Shown here: in pieces, positions 15,535 to 23,948 of the stretch
How the letters are laid out: each line of letters starts with the position of its first letter
How positions within the stretch are numbered: the first letter of the stretch is position 1
NCBI GenBank assembly: GCA_964590945.1
Contig: CAZPXF010000013.1
Coordinates: forward strand, 1-33,303
From: CAZPXF01 sp964590945
GTDB taxonomy: Bacteria > Bacillota > Clostridia > Lachnospirales > Lachnospiraceae
Direction of reading: 5' to 3'
DNA length: 33,303 nt
Program-made: the position numbers and the translations under genes
Notes under the pieces: model-generated
Told to the model about the DNA's origin: nothing
The model's input: only the letters and a program-made list of their open reading frames with translations
Database searches by the model: none

Positions 15535-17859
15535 ATGAAAAATCCTTTGAAAAAGCGTCTTTTGCGTCTGCTGAGAGAAGAGCTGGGGAAATATCTGGTG
15601 ATCTTTATTTTTATGGTTGCTTCGATCGGCTTTGTCTCCGGCTTCCTTGTTGCGGACGGCAGCATGATCAGAGCATATAATGAAAGCTTCGAGAAGTATA
15701 ATATTGAGGACGGTAAATTTGAAGTCGACGATGAGTTGACGAAGAAACAGATAACTAAGGCGGAAAAGCAAGATATTTGTATCTATGAAAACTTTTATGT
15801 GGATGAAACGGTAGCTGACGGAAGTACAATGCGTATTTTCAGATGGCGTGAGGAGATTGATAAGGTCTGCCTGATGGACGGCGAGCGGCCGTCGGAGAAG
15901 ACGGAGATCGCGATCGACAGAATGTATGCGGATAACAATGGGATCTCTGTCGGAGATACCCTTGAAGCAGATGGAAAGGAGCTGACCGTATCCGGACTGG
16001 TCGCGCTGTCGGATTACAGCGCTCTTTTCGCAGATAATAATGATTCTATGTTTGATTCGGATGAGTTCGGCGTTTCTGTCATGACGGAAGAGGGATTTAA
16101 GAGCTTTCCGGAGGCGGATATCCGCTACAGCTACTCCTGGATCTATAATACGAAGCCAAAGGATGATATAGAAGCGAACGACCGCGCAGAGACGCTGATG
16201 AAGAAATTAAATGCAATCTCCCCGCTCAGGGAATTTGTGCCTGCGTATATCAATCAGGCGATCCGTTTTACCGGAGAGGATATGGGCGGCGACCGCTCCA
16301 TGATGATAACGCTTTTGTACGTCATCATCGTGATTATGGCATTTGTATTCGCCGTTACGACGAGTAATACGATCACAAAAGAAGCGAATGTTATTGGGAC
16401 GCTGCGGGCGTCCGGCTATACCAGAGGAGAGCTGGTACGGCATTATATGACGCTCCCGGTCATTGTAACATTGGTCGGGGCGGGGATCGGAAATGTCCTG
16501 GGCTATACGGCCATTAAAAATGTTTGCGTCGATATGTATTATGGGAGCTACAGTCTGCCGACCTACGAGACGATCTGGAACGGAGAAGCTTTTGTGCTTA
16601 CGACAATTGTTCCTTTGATCCTGATGCTGGTGATTAATTTTATTATTTTAGAAAGAAAATTAGCGCTTTCACCGATCAAATTTATTCGGAGGGATCTGAG
16701 AAAAGGAAAGCAGAGAAGAGCAGTACGCCTGCCGGGGAAACTGGGATTTTTCACCAGATTCCGTCTCAGGGTCATTTTCCAGAATCTGAGCAGCTATGCA
16801 GTCTTATTTGCAGGGATTATTTTTGCCAATATGCTTTTGATGTTCGGACTATTACTTCCGGCGGTGCTGAAGGATTATCAGAAGGAGATCCTTGGTAAAA
16901 TGATCTGCGGCTATCAGTACATTTTGAGCGTGCCGGATCTGGACGATCAGTTTGGAGAGAGCGCGCTGAAGGATTTTATTCAGGAGGCGCTGACCTCCGG
17001 CATGGATACGGAGAATCCGGATGCAGAAAAATATTGTGTATATTCCCTGAAAACCCTGGAGGGTGAATACAAAAGCGACGTGATCACGGTATATGGCATT
17101 ATACCGGACAGCCGTTATATCAAGGCAGACCTGACCGGACTTGGTGAGGGCGAGGTGCTTGTCTGCAATAATTTTGCGGAGAAATATAAAGTAAAGACAG
17201 GGGATACGATCACTTTGAAGGAGCCTTACGAGGAAGATGCGTATGATTTTACCGTGGCAGGTACATATGATTATCCGGGTTCGCTCTCGGTTTTTATGTC
17301 GCAGGAGAGGTTCCAGCGGACGTTTGATAAGCAGGAGGATTACTACAACGGATATTTTTCAGACAGTGAGATTACGGATGTGAACGATGATTATGTGGAA
17401 TCTGTTATCGATGAAGGGGAGCTGACAAAGCTGACGAGACAGCTCATGATCTCTATGGGCGGAATGATGTATCTGGTAGACGGATTTGCGGTGAGTATGT
17501 TTATCGTGCTGATCTATCTGCTGTCCAAAATGATCATTGAGAAAAATGAGCATTCGATCTCCATGGTCAAGATCCTCGGATATGAGAATAAAGAGATCAG
17601 CCGCCTGTACATCCTGTCCACCTCCATAGTCGTTGTGCTCTGCCTGATCGTAAGCCTTCCGATTGAAAAAGCTGTTATGAAATGGCTGTTTTTGAATTAT
17701 ATGATGAAGGAGATTTCAGGATGGCTGACCTTCACTGTGAATCCGGTCGTCTATATAAAAATGATGGTTTTGGGAGTCGTTTCATACGCAGTGGTCGCGG
17801 CGCTGGAATACCGGAGGATCGGTAAGGTGCCGATGGGCGACGTGCTGACAAATGAATAA
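15535..17859 (+). CDS. FtsX-family ABC transporter permease, two-domain
   Basis: 774 residues with one N-terminal helix (about 19-40), a large extracytoplasmic loop (to about 250), a first FtsX block of three helices (about 258-376), a further helix near 415-445, a second large extracytoplasmic region (445-640), and a second FtsX block (about 643-768). The motif LSPIKFIRRDLRKGK between halves is typical of long duplicated permeases. It pairs with the upstream ATPase to form an exporter or mechanotransmitter. No two-component genes are adjacent, so an antibiotic-sensing Bce role is not supported. The substrate is unknown. Confidence 0.92.
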   Translation: MKNPLKKRLLRLLREELGKYLVIFIFMVASIGFVSGFLVADGSMIRAYNESFEKYNIEDGKFEVDDELTKKQITKAEKQDICIYENFYVDETVADGSTMRIFRWREEIDKVCLMDGERPSEKTEIAIDRMYADNNGISVGDTLEADGKELTVSGLVALSDYSALFADNNDSMFDSDEFGVSVMTEEGFKSFPEADIRYSYSWIYNTKPKDDIEANDRAETLMKKLNAISPLREFVPAYINQAIRFTGEDMGGDRSMMITLLYVIIVIMAFVFAVTTSNTITKEANVIGTLRASGYTRGELVRHYMTLPVIVTLVGAGIGNVLGYTAIKNVCVDMYYGSYSLPTYETIWNGEAFVLTTIVPLILMLVINFIILERKLALSPIKFIRRDLRKGKQRRAVRLPGKLGFFTRFRLRVIFQNLSSYAVLFAGIIFANMLLMFGLLLPAVLKDYQKEILGKMICGYQYILSVPDLDDQFGESALKDFIQEALTSGMDTENPDAEKYCVYSLKTLEGEYKSDVITVYGIIPDSRYIKADLTGLGEGEVLVCNNFAEKYKVKTGDTITLKEPYEEDAYDFTVAGTYDYPGSLSVFMSQERFQRTFDKQEDYYNGYFSDSEITDVNDDYVESVIDEGELTKLTRQLMISMGGMMYLVDGFAVSMFIVLIYLLSKMIIEKNEHSISMVKILGYENKEISRLYILSTSIVVVLCLIVSLPIEKAVMKWLFLNYMMKEISGWLTFTVNPVVYIKMMVLGVVSYAVVAALEYRRIGKVPMGDVLTNE

Positions 17860-17865
17860 CAATGA

Positions 17866-17894
17866 TTGCATCAGATTATCATTTATGGTATGAT
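17866..17894 (+). promoter_or_regulatory. Promoter of the nitrogenase-like operon
   Basis: TTGCAT (17866-17871), a 17-nt spacer and TATGAT (17889-17894) with an extended TGG before it. A palindrome, ATGAT-TTT-ATCAT (17890-17902), overlaps the -10 and could be an operator. The leader from about 17,901 to the first start codon is about 180 nt. Confidence 0.5.
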
Positions 17895-17928
17895 TTTATC
17901 ATCTAAGATTGAAATATTGAATTGAGAT

Positions 17929-18042
17929 CGAAGATGTGTGTGATGTCGCTAAGTATCCGAAAGGAAGCTCCGGCGGAGGTTCCTGCAGGAGAACAGCCGG
18001 ATTTATTTGTGTATTCAGACCGCATCTTCGGATGCGGTTTTT
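17929..18042 (+). promoter_or_regulatory. Candidate riboswitch-like leader RNA with alternative antiterminator and terminator
   Basis: CGAAGATGTG (17929-17938) can pair with CGCATCTTCG (18021-18030), 10 bp with one G-U, closing a domain of about 82 nt. The 3' strand of that helix is also the 5' arm and loop of the terminator at 18020-18042, so the two folds exclude each other. Inside the domain are a helix ATCCG (17955-17959) with CGGAT (17998-18002), a stem GGAA-CTCC/GGAG-TTCC (17963-17983), and the self-complementary TCCTGCAGGA (17981-17990). The architecture predicts that stabilising the long helix turns the operon on. The class is unknown; the inner segment faintly recalls Moco/Tuco-type RNAs, which I could not verify. 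Confidence 0.55.
18020..18042 (+). terminator. Intrinsic terminator in the operon leader
   Basis: CCGCATC-TTCG-GATGCGG: a perfect 7-bp stem with a stable TTCG loop followed by five T, only 40 nt before the first gene. Its position before the operon, not after a gene, argues for attenuation. Confidence 0.8.
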
Positions 18043-18081
18043 GCATTCCGGGAATCCGGGAGTTATAACAGGAGGTTGATG

Positions 18082-18336
18082 ATGGAGACGAGGATAGCGA
18101 TTGTCGGGATTATCGTGGAGGATGTGGATTCTACGGCAGAAGTGAATCATATTTTGCATGATTACAGTATGTATATTATAGGCCGTATGGGGATTCCGTA
18201 CCGGGAACGGGACATCAATATCATCAGTATTGCAGTAGATGCCCCGGCGGACGATATCAATACGATGGCCGGCCGTCTTGGGAAGATTCAGGGCGTCAGT
18301 GCAAAGGCCATGTATCAAAGGATTCCGGAGGAATAG
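18082..18336 (+). CDS. TM1266-family small regulator (iron-only hydrogenase system type)
   Basis: 84 residues. ATG 18082 is preferred over ATG 18079 because of its distance from AGGAGG. The family pattern is clear: RIAIVGIIVEDVDS, then HDYSMYIIGRMGIPYRERDINIISIAVDAP, an ACT-like/NikR C-terminal-like ferredoxin fold without a DNA-binding domain. Relatives usually sit beside [FeFe]-hydrogenase maturation genes and are called putative regulators, but the activity is unproven. Here it opens the nitrogenase-like operon, 4 nt before the first NifH-like gene, which suggests a sensing or assembly role in that system. Confidence 0.88.
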   Translation: METRIAIVGIIVEDVDSTAEVNHILHDYSMYIIGRMGIPYRERDINIISIAVDAPADDINTMAGRLGKIQGVSAKAMYQRIPEE

Positions 18337-18340
18337 TGAG

Positions 18341-19084
18341 ATGAAAAAGATAGCAATCTATGGAAAAGGCGGGATCGGAAAGTCCACGATCGTATCGAAT
18401 CTTGCCATTTCCCTTGCACAAAAGGGATTGCGGGTCATGCAGATCGGATGCGACCCGAAGGCGGATTCTACACTTGGACTTCGGAATGGAGAGCCGCTTC
18501 CGACGGTTCTTGAGACGGTCCGCAGGAAAAAGAATGATTTTAAGCTCGAAGAGGTCACCCGGATCGGGTATGCCGGAGTTGTCTGCGTGGAGGCGGGAGG
18601 TCCGATACCGGGACTTGGCTGTGCCGGACGCGGAATCATTACTGCACTTGAGAAATTGGAGGAGAAGGGTGCATATGAGCTGTATCGGCCGGACGTGGTA
18701 TTCTACGATGTCCTTGGAGATGTGGTCTGCGGCGGATTTTCCATGCCGATGCGGAGCGGATATGCGGACGAAGTGTATATTGTCAGTTCCGGGGAGAACA
18801 TGTCCATCTACGCGGCTGCCAACATTGCGTCCGCCATAGAGAATTTCAAAGGACGCGGCTACGCGGGACTTGGCGGCATCATTTTAAACCGGCGCGATGT
18901 GAAAAATGAGATCGCGAAGGTGGAGGAGTTTTGCAGTGATTTTGATACGGAGATCACCGGAATTATCCCGCACAGCGAACTTGTCACGGAGGCCGAGGCG
19001 CAGAAAAAGACGGTTCTCGAAGCGTATCCGGATTCGGAGCTTGCAAAATGTTACCGGGAGCTTGCGGATAAGCTTACAGGCTAA
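18341..19084 (+). CDS. NifH-like ATPase 1 (nitrogenase iron-protein family)
   Basis: 247 residues from ATG 18341 (GGAGGAAT upstream). It has Walker A GKGGIGKST (8-16), switch I CDPKADST (37-44), Cys94 in GLGCAGRG and Cys130 in DVVCGGF. The two cysteines match the ligands of the 4Fe-4S cluster bridging the NifH dimer (Cys97 and Cys132), and the CAGRG arginine is kept. It is shorter than true NifH (about 290) by loss of the C-terminal extension. The protein should transfer electrons to a component-1-like partner with ATP hydrolysis, most simply the pair encoded next. It is distinct from Mrp/MinD ATPases because both cluster cysteines are in NifH context. Confidence 0.93.
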   Translation: MKKIAIYGKGGIGKSTIVSNLAISLAQKGLRVMQIGCDPKADSTLGLRNGEPLPTVLETVRRKKNDFKLEEVTRIGYAGVVCVEAGGPIPGLGCAGRGIITALEKLEEKGAYELYRPDVVFYDVLGDVVCGGFSMPMRSGYADEVYIVSSGENMSIYAAANIASAIENFKGRGYAGLGGIILNRRDVKNEIAKVEEFCSDFDTEITGIIPHSELVTEAEAQKKTVLEAYPDSELAKCYRELADKLTG

Positions 19085-19135
19085 TAAAGATCTTACAGAT
19101 TAGAGGGACGGCGTTTTGCCCCAGAAGGAGAGACG

Positions 19136-20566
19136 ATGTTAAGAAGATTGTCACATAGTAAAACTTCACCAGAAATAGATTCCCCTCCGTGCGGCGCTTC
19201 AAATGCCGGAACGCCGATCTGCGACGCATCGGGAGCGCAGACGCCTGTCCGGGATGCGAGGTTTCCTGCCCCGTTTAGGGAGGGACTGGAATACAGCTCC
19301 CCTGCACGCGGTACATGGAACATCGTACATACCGGCATGCTGATACCGGAATCCCATCAGATCTTCGTGTGCGCACAGGGGTGTCTGCGGGGAGTTGTCC
19401 TGACCGCGGCGGAGATGAATGCGATGGAGCGGTATTCGGCAATTTCCATCCGCGAGGAAAATGTTCTTGACGGGACGATGGAGGAACTGATGATCGAGGG
19501 CGTGACAGACGTAATATCGAAGCTGAAATACCGCCCGCGGGCCGTGCTTCTTTTCATCAGCTGCCAGCATTTCTTTCTGGCATACGACCAGAAGCTTGTA
19601 TTTCGGACGTTGGAAGAGAGATTTCCGGATATCCGGTTTGTGGACTGCTACATGATCCCGACCCTGCGAAAGAGCGGCATCACACCGGATCAGAAGATGC
19701 GGATTCAGATGTACCGGATGCTGGAACCTGCGGAAAAGAACGCGCGGAAGGTGAACCTGATCGGCAGCAACCATGCCATCGGAGAGAAGAGCGAGCTTCT
19801 CAGGCTGATAAGGGAAAATGGATTCGAGGTGCAGGCGCTGAACTGGTGCAGAACCTTTGATGAGTATCTGGCTATGGCAGAAGCGCCGCTCAATATTTTA
19901 TACGAGCCGATTGCGATGGAAGCGGCAAAGGATATGAAAAAGCGGTTAGGGCAGAGCTATCTGTATCTGCCGTGCGTATTTGATTATGATGAGCTGGATG
20001 CAAATTATGAGAGGCTTCTTGAAGCGCTGGGGGAAGTAAGATATGGCGGGACGGACTCCAAAAAGGAAGCGGTTCCGGTACATATAGACCAGGAGGAGCT
20101 GCGGGGCAGGGCGGAAGAAGCTCTTTTGTCAGCCAGAGCTCTGATCCGGGATACAGCGGTCGCGGTGGATTATACATTTACCTTCCGGATATTAAGCTTT
20201 ACCCGGATGCTTCTGGAGCACGGCTTCCATGTGACGGAGATTTACGCGGATGTATTTCTGAAAGAGGAGGAAGAAGACTTCCGGTGGATAAAGGAGAATT
20301 ATCCGGATATCATTGTATCGGCGACGAACCGGCCGAAGATGCGCTGCCTTTCCAGAGAAAGGGAAGAAAAGATCCTGGCGATCGGTCAGAAAGCGGCCTA
20401 CTTTGCCGGAACCGATCATTTCGTCAACGTTGTCGAGGGCGGCGGTCTTTATGGATACGAGGGGATCGTGCAGATCGCAGAGCTGATGAAGGATGCATTT
20501 CAAAATAAAAAAGACAGGAAACAGATCATTCAGAGAAAGGGTTATGGGTGTGAGAGCTGCATATGA
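19136..20566 (+). CDS. Nitrogenase component-1-like protein D1
   Basis: 476 residues from ATG 19136 (AAGGAG). A variable N-terminal extension (about 1-50, with Cys19 and Cys29) precedes the component-1 fold. VCAQGCLRGVV (Cys79, Cys83) aligns with the first P-cluster cysteine region of NifD and ISCQHF (Cys143) with the third; the middle HGPxGC cysteine is absent. At the C-terminus GGLYGYEG aligns with the NifD YHGYDG, so the cofactor-binding His is Tyr439, and the Cys275 position also appears to be Tyr. FeMo-cofactor binding as in NifD is therefore unlikely. The protein ends in an unusual GCESCI. The last 4 nt overlap the next gene. Confidence 0.88.
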   Translation: MLRRLSHSKTSPEIDSPPCGASNAGTPICDASGAQTPVRDARFPAPFREGLEYSSPARGTWNIVHTGMLIPESHQIFVCAQGCLRGVVLTAAEMNAMERYSAISIREENVLDGTMEELMIEGVTDVISKLKYRPRAVLLFISCQHFFLAYDQKLVFRTLEERFPDIRFVDCYMIPTLRKSGITPDQKMRIQMYRMLEPAEKNARKVNLIGSNHAIGEKSELLRLIRENGFEVQALNWCRTFDEYLAMAEAPLNILYEPIAMEAAKDMKKRLGQSYLYLPCVFDYDELDANYERLLEALGEVRYGGTDSKKEAVPVHIDQEELRGRAEEALLSARALIRDTAVAVDYTFTFRILSFTRMLLEHGFHVTEIYADVFLKEEEEDFRWIKENYPDIIVSATNRPKMRCLSREREEKILAIGQKAAYFAGTDHFVNVVEGGGLYGYEGIVQIAELMKDAFQNKKDRKQIIQRKGYGCESCI

Positions 20567-21780
20567 AACAGGTAGCAGGACTGATTGCAACATATTCATC
20601 CGATGAGTTTGGAATCTGCTCGGCGCTCTATGAGCTTGGCGGTATGGTGGTCATGCACGACGCATCGGGATGTAATTCTACATACACAACGCACGATGAA
20701 CCGCGCTGGTACGATATGGACAGCATGATCTTCATCTCGGCGATATCCGAGATGGAAGCGATCATGGGCGATGATGATAAGCTGATCGGCGATCTGGTTG
20801 AGACGGCGAACGAGCTGCATCCGAAATTCATCGCCATTGTCGGGGCGCCGATCCCGTATATGATCGGGACGGATTTTAAAGCGATCGCGGCAGTTACGGA
20901 GGAGCAGACGGGTATCCCGTGTATGGGATTCAAGGCAAATGGAATGCATGGCTATCTGAAAGGCGTCTCCATGGCGATGGAAGCTGTTGCGATGCGGTTC
21001 TGTATCCGGGAGATAGAAAGATCAGAACATGTTTCGGCCAATATTCTCGGCGCAACGCCTTTGGATTTTTCGCTGAACGGCAGCGTGGATTCCATAAAGG
21101 AGTGGCTATTGGAAAATGGAGTGGACGTCAACGCGTGCTTTGCTATGGGAAGCAGTCTTGAGGAATTAAAGCTGGCGGGGCGCGCCCATGTAAATCTGGT
21201 TGTTTCTTACGGAGGGCTTTCAGCGGCAGAGAAGCTTTGGGAGCTGTTCGGGACGCCCTATGTTGTCGGAGTACCGCATGGAGCAGTATTTGCAAAAGAG
21301 CTTGCGGAGGATTTAAAGCGAGCCATACAGAGTAGAGAAAGTATTGTAGGATATAAGAAAAATACAGAGCGTGCTATGAAAAATGAAACGCAGGACGAAA
21401 GGGTCATAGAAAAGAAGGAGCAGGGTGATGCGGCGTTGGCCGGGCCGCCTTTGGCGATTATCGGCGAGAACGTATTTTCCGCCTCGCTTGCGTGTGCGAT
21501 AGAAATGGAACGGGGAATACCGGTTCGTGTTCTGTGCCCGGTAGATACGGAGGACTTCCTGCTTCGGGATGGAGATATCCGAACTTTGGAGGAGGACGAT
21601 CTGATCGAGCAGATCCCGGAATATGCCGGAGTGATCGCAGACCCGATGTACCGTTTCATCTGCCCGCCGGAGGTGAAACTCTACGAGCTTCCGCATGAGG
21701 CATTTTCCGGAAGGATATATGATGATGTAAATCCAAATCTGATCAATCGAAAATTAGTTCCGGGACGTCCGGGTAAATAG
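20563..21780 (+). CDS. Nitrogenase component-1-like protein K1
   Basis: 405 residues, coupled to D1 by an ATGA overlap. It starts with GLIATYSSDEFGICSALYELGG (Cys19), then HDASGCNSTYTTHDEPRWY (Cys37), matching two NifK P-cluster cysteines (70 and 95); the third is replaced in VGAPIPYMIGTDF. Cys120 lies in GIPCMGFKAN. A conserved NifK/NifN-like Rossmann core follows to about residue 260, then a charged linker (about 265-292) and a final alpha/beta lobe. With D1 it should form a heterodimer or heterotetramer served by a NifH-like ATPase. The retained cysteines could hold a smaller cluster at the D1-K1 interface, by analogy with NifEN or BchNB. Confidence 0.87.
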   Translation: MKQVAGLIATYSSDEFGICSALYELGGMVVMHDASGCNSTYTTHDEPRWYDMDSMIFISAISEMEAIMGDDDKLIGDLVETANELHPKFIAIVGAPIPYMIGTDFKAIAAVTEEQTGIPCMGFKANGMHGYLKGVSMAMEAVAMRFCIREIERSEHVSANILGATPLDFSLNGSVDSIKEWLLENGVDVNACFAMGSSLEELKLAGRAHVNLVVSYGGLSAAEKLWELFGTPYVVGVPHGAVFAKELAEDLKRAIQSRESIVGYKKNTERAMKNETQDERVIEKKEQGDAALAGPPLAIIGENVFSASLACAIEMERGIPVRVLCPVDTEDFLLRDGDIRTLEEDDLIEQIPEYAGVIADPMYRFICPPEVKLYELPHEAFSGRIYDDVNPNLINRKLVPGRPGK

Positions 21781-21811
21781 GACTCAGGTGCGATTCCGGC
21801 AGGAGGTATAT

Positions 21812-22567
21812 ATGTTAAAGCTTGCAATCTATGGAAAAGGAGGCATCGGCAAATCCACGACGACCAGCAATCTGGCGGCTGCGTTTGCCGTGCTTGGGAA
21901 AAAGGTGATCCAGATCGGATGTGATCCGAAGGCCGATTCGACGATCAATCTGCTTGGAGGCGATCCGGTAAAACCGGTTATGAATTATCTGCGGGAGTTT
22001 GATGAGGAGCCGGAGGAGCTTTCCCAGATCGCGAAGGAAGGCTTCGGCGGGGTTCTCTGTATTGAGACGGGAGGCCCGACGCCGGGACTTGGCTGTGCCG
22101 GACGGGGGATCATCACAACCTTCAGCCTTTTGGAGGAGCTGGAGCTTTTTGAAACGTATCAGCCGGATGTGGTTCTCTATGATGTGCTTGGAGATGTGGT
22201 CTGCGGCGGATTTGCAGCGCCGATCCGGGAAGGCTACGCGAGCCATATCCTGATCGTGACGTCCGGGGAGAAAATGGCATTATATGCGGCCAACAACATC
22301 AATACAGCGGTCAACAATTTTGAGGATCGGGGATACGCTTCTGTAAAGGGGATCATCCTGAACCGGAGAAATGTGGAACATGAGCGCGAGAAGGTGGAAG
22401 CATTTGCAGATGAAAATGGTCTGGAGATCATCGCTGATATTCCGAGAAGCCAGGAGATCATTCATTACGAGGATAAGGGAATGACAGTTGTGGAAGGGGA
22501 TCAGAGTCTTCCGGTCAGCCGGAAATACATGGAGCTGGCGAAGCGGCTTCTGGAGGACGCGGAGTAG
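21812..22567 (+). CDS. NifH-like ATPase 2 (nitrogenase iron-protein family)
   Basis: 251 residues from ATG 21812 (AGGAGG at 21801-21806). Motifs mirror the first copy: GKGGIGKST (8-16), CDPKADST, Cys95 in GLGCAGRG and Cys131 in DVVCGGF. The two iron-protein paralogues share the core but differ in the region after CDPKADST, in the surface around 50-75 and at the C-terminus (this one ends in KRLLEDAE), so each probably docks a different partner. It precedes the second D/K pair by 85 nt. The presence of two dedicated NifH-like ATPases in one operon is unusual. Confidence 0.93.
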   Translation: MLKLAIYGKGGIGKSTTTSNLAAAFAVLGKKVIQIGCDPKADSTINLLGGDPVKPVMNYLREFDEEPEELSQIAKEGFGGVLCIETGGPTPGLGCAGRGIITTFSLLEELELFETYQPDVVLYDVLGDVVCGGFAAPIREGYASHILIVTSGEKMALYAANNINTAVNNFEDRGYASVKGIILNRRNVEHEREKVEAFADENGLEIIADIPRSQEIIHYEDKGMTVVEGDQSLPVSRKYMELAKRLLEDAE

Positions 22568-22652
22568 AAGAAAGGACATTCCTGTTTTCAGAAGAATGAA
22601 TTTGTGAAGTTTTAGTTCAACAGAACGAATTATATTTGCGAGGTTATATTTC

Positions 22653-23948
22653 ATGGGAAAAGAGGTTTATTACATAACAGCAAAAGAGCTTGCAGGGCGC
22701 GGGCGGGACAATGTGCCGGATGAGCTCCAGTCGTCCAGACATCTGATCTACAGCTCTCCGGCAACGCTTTCCTTCAATTCACCGGGCGCGCAGGGATTTG
22801 GCGTAAAGAGAGCCGGACTTGCGATTCCGGGTTCTGTTATGCTTCTGGTTGCGCCGGGATGCTGCGGCAGAAATACAACGATGCTGAGCGAGCTGGGCGG
22901 TTACAGCGAACGGTTTTTCTATCTTTTGATGGATGACACGGATATTGTGACGGGACGTCATCTGAATAAGATCTCCAAAGCCGTGAAAGAGGTGGTCGAC
23001 TCTCTGGATACTTTGCCGTCTGCGGTGATGATCTGCATCACCTGTGTGGACGCTCTTCTTGGAACGGATATGGAGCGTGTCTGCCGAAAGGCGACGGATT
23101 ACGCCGGAGTGCCTGTCCTGCCGTGCTACATGTATGCGCTGACTAGAGAGGGGCGTGTGCCGCCGATGACAGCGGTTCGCAAATCGGTCTATTCCCTTCT
23201 GGAAAAAAGAACGAGAAATCGCAGGACAGTCAATATTCTCGGTGAGTTTGCACCTTTTTTGGATGATTCGGAGCTTTATGAGATCCTTCATGACCTTGGG
23301 GTGGAAAAGATCAATGAGATCTCCAGATGTAAGGATTTTGAAGAGTATCTTTCCATGGCGGAGGCGAATTTTAACCTGATCCTGAATCCGGAGTGCCGTC
23401 TGGCGGCGGAGGATATCCGGAAAAGGCTGGGTATTCCGGGGATCGAGCTTACAAGGCTGTATCAGATCGATAAGATCCACAGACAGTATGAGCTTCTCGG
23501 CGGGGCGCTTGGAGTGGAGATCGACGATGTGAACTATTATGAAGAGGCGATGCAGGTAGTCAATGAGTTTGGACGGAAGCATCCAAATACCAGATTTGCT
23601 GTTGGGGAGTGTCTGAATGCAGGCTCTTTCGAGCTGGCGCTTGCGCTGATACGGTATGGTCATACGGTGGCAGAGATTTACGGAACGGTATCTGCGGAAA
23701 ACTTTATTTATATAAAGAAGATTGCTAAGATAAGTCCACAGACGAGGATTTATACAAACCTCTCTCCGTCTATGCTGTATTACGACTGCGGCGAGGGGGA
23801 GATCGATATTACGATCGGAAAGGATGCGGAGTATTATCATCCGGACTGTGCAAATGTGCCGTGGAATCAGGAACGGCAGCCGTTTGGATATTCGGGACTT
23901 CGCCATCTGTTTATGGAGCTGGACGAAGCATTGGGGGGAAGAGCATGA
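22653..23948 (+). CDS. Nitrogenase component-1-like protein D2
   Basis: 431 residues. The N-terminus has no cysteine where NifD has its first P-cluster ligand (FNSPGAQGFGVKRAG). APGCCGRNTT (Cys70, Cys71) matches the NifD GPVGC region, and ICITCVDALLGTDM (Cys128, Cys131) matches the third ligand region. The C-terminal QPFGYSG aligns with NifD YHGYDG, so the cofactor His is Phe411. NPECRLAAEDIRKRLG corresponds to the Cys275 helix but with the Cys shifted by four positions. The cysteine set is complementary to that of D1. The protein overlaps K2 by ATGA. Its role could be catalysis or cofactor scaffolding (NifE-like); the sequence does not decide. Confidence 0.88.
   Translation: MGKEVYYITAKELAGRGRDNVPDELQSSRHLIYSSPATLSFNSPGAQGFGVKRAGLAIPGSVMLLVAPGCCGRNTTMLSELGGYSERFFYLLMDDTDIVTGRHLNKISKAVKEVVDSLDTLPSAVMICITCVDALLGTDMERVCRKATDYAGVPVLPCYMYALTREGRVPPMTAVRKSVYSLLEKRTRNRRTVNILGEFAPFLDDSELYEILHDLGVEKINEISRCKDFEEYLSMAEANFNLILNPECRLAAEDIRKRLGIPGIELTRLYQIDKIHRQYELLGGALGVEIDDVNYYEEAMQVVNEFGRKHPNTRFAVGECLNAGSFELALALIRYGHTVAEIYGTVSAENFIYIKKIAKISPQTRIYTNLSPSMLYYDCGEGEIDITIGKDAEYYHPDCANVPWNQERQPFGYSGLRHLFMELDEALGGRA

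Noticed and set aside
15535..17859. Bacitracin-type BceAB resistance module
   Set aside because: No adjacent histidine kinase or response regulator, and the permease has two large outside regions with duplicated FtsX blocks that do not follow the BceB layout.
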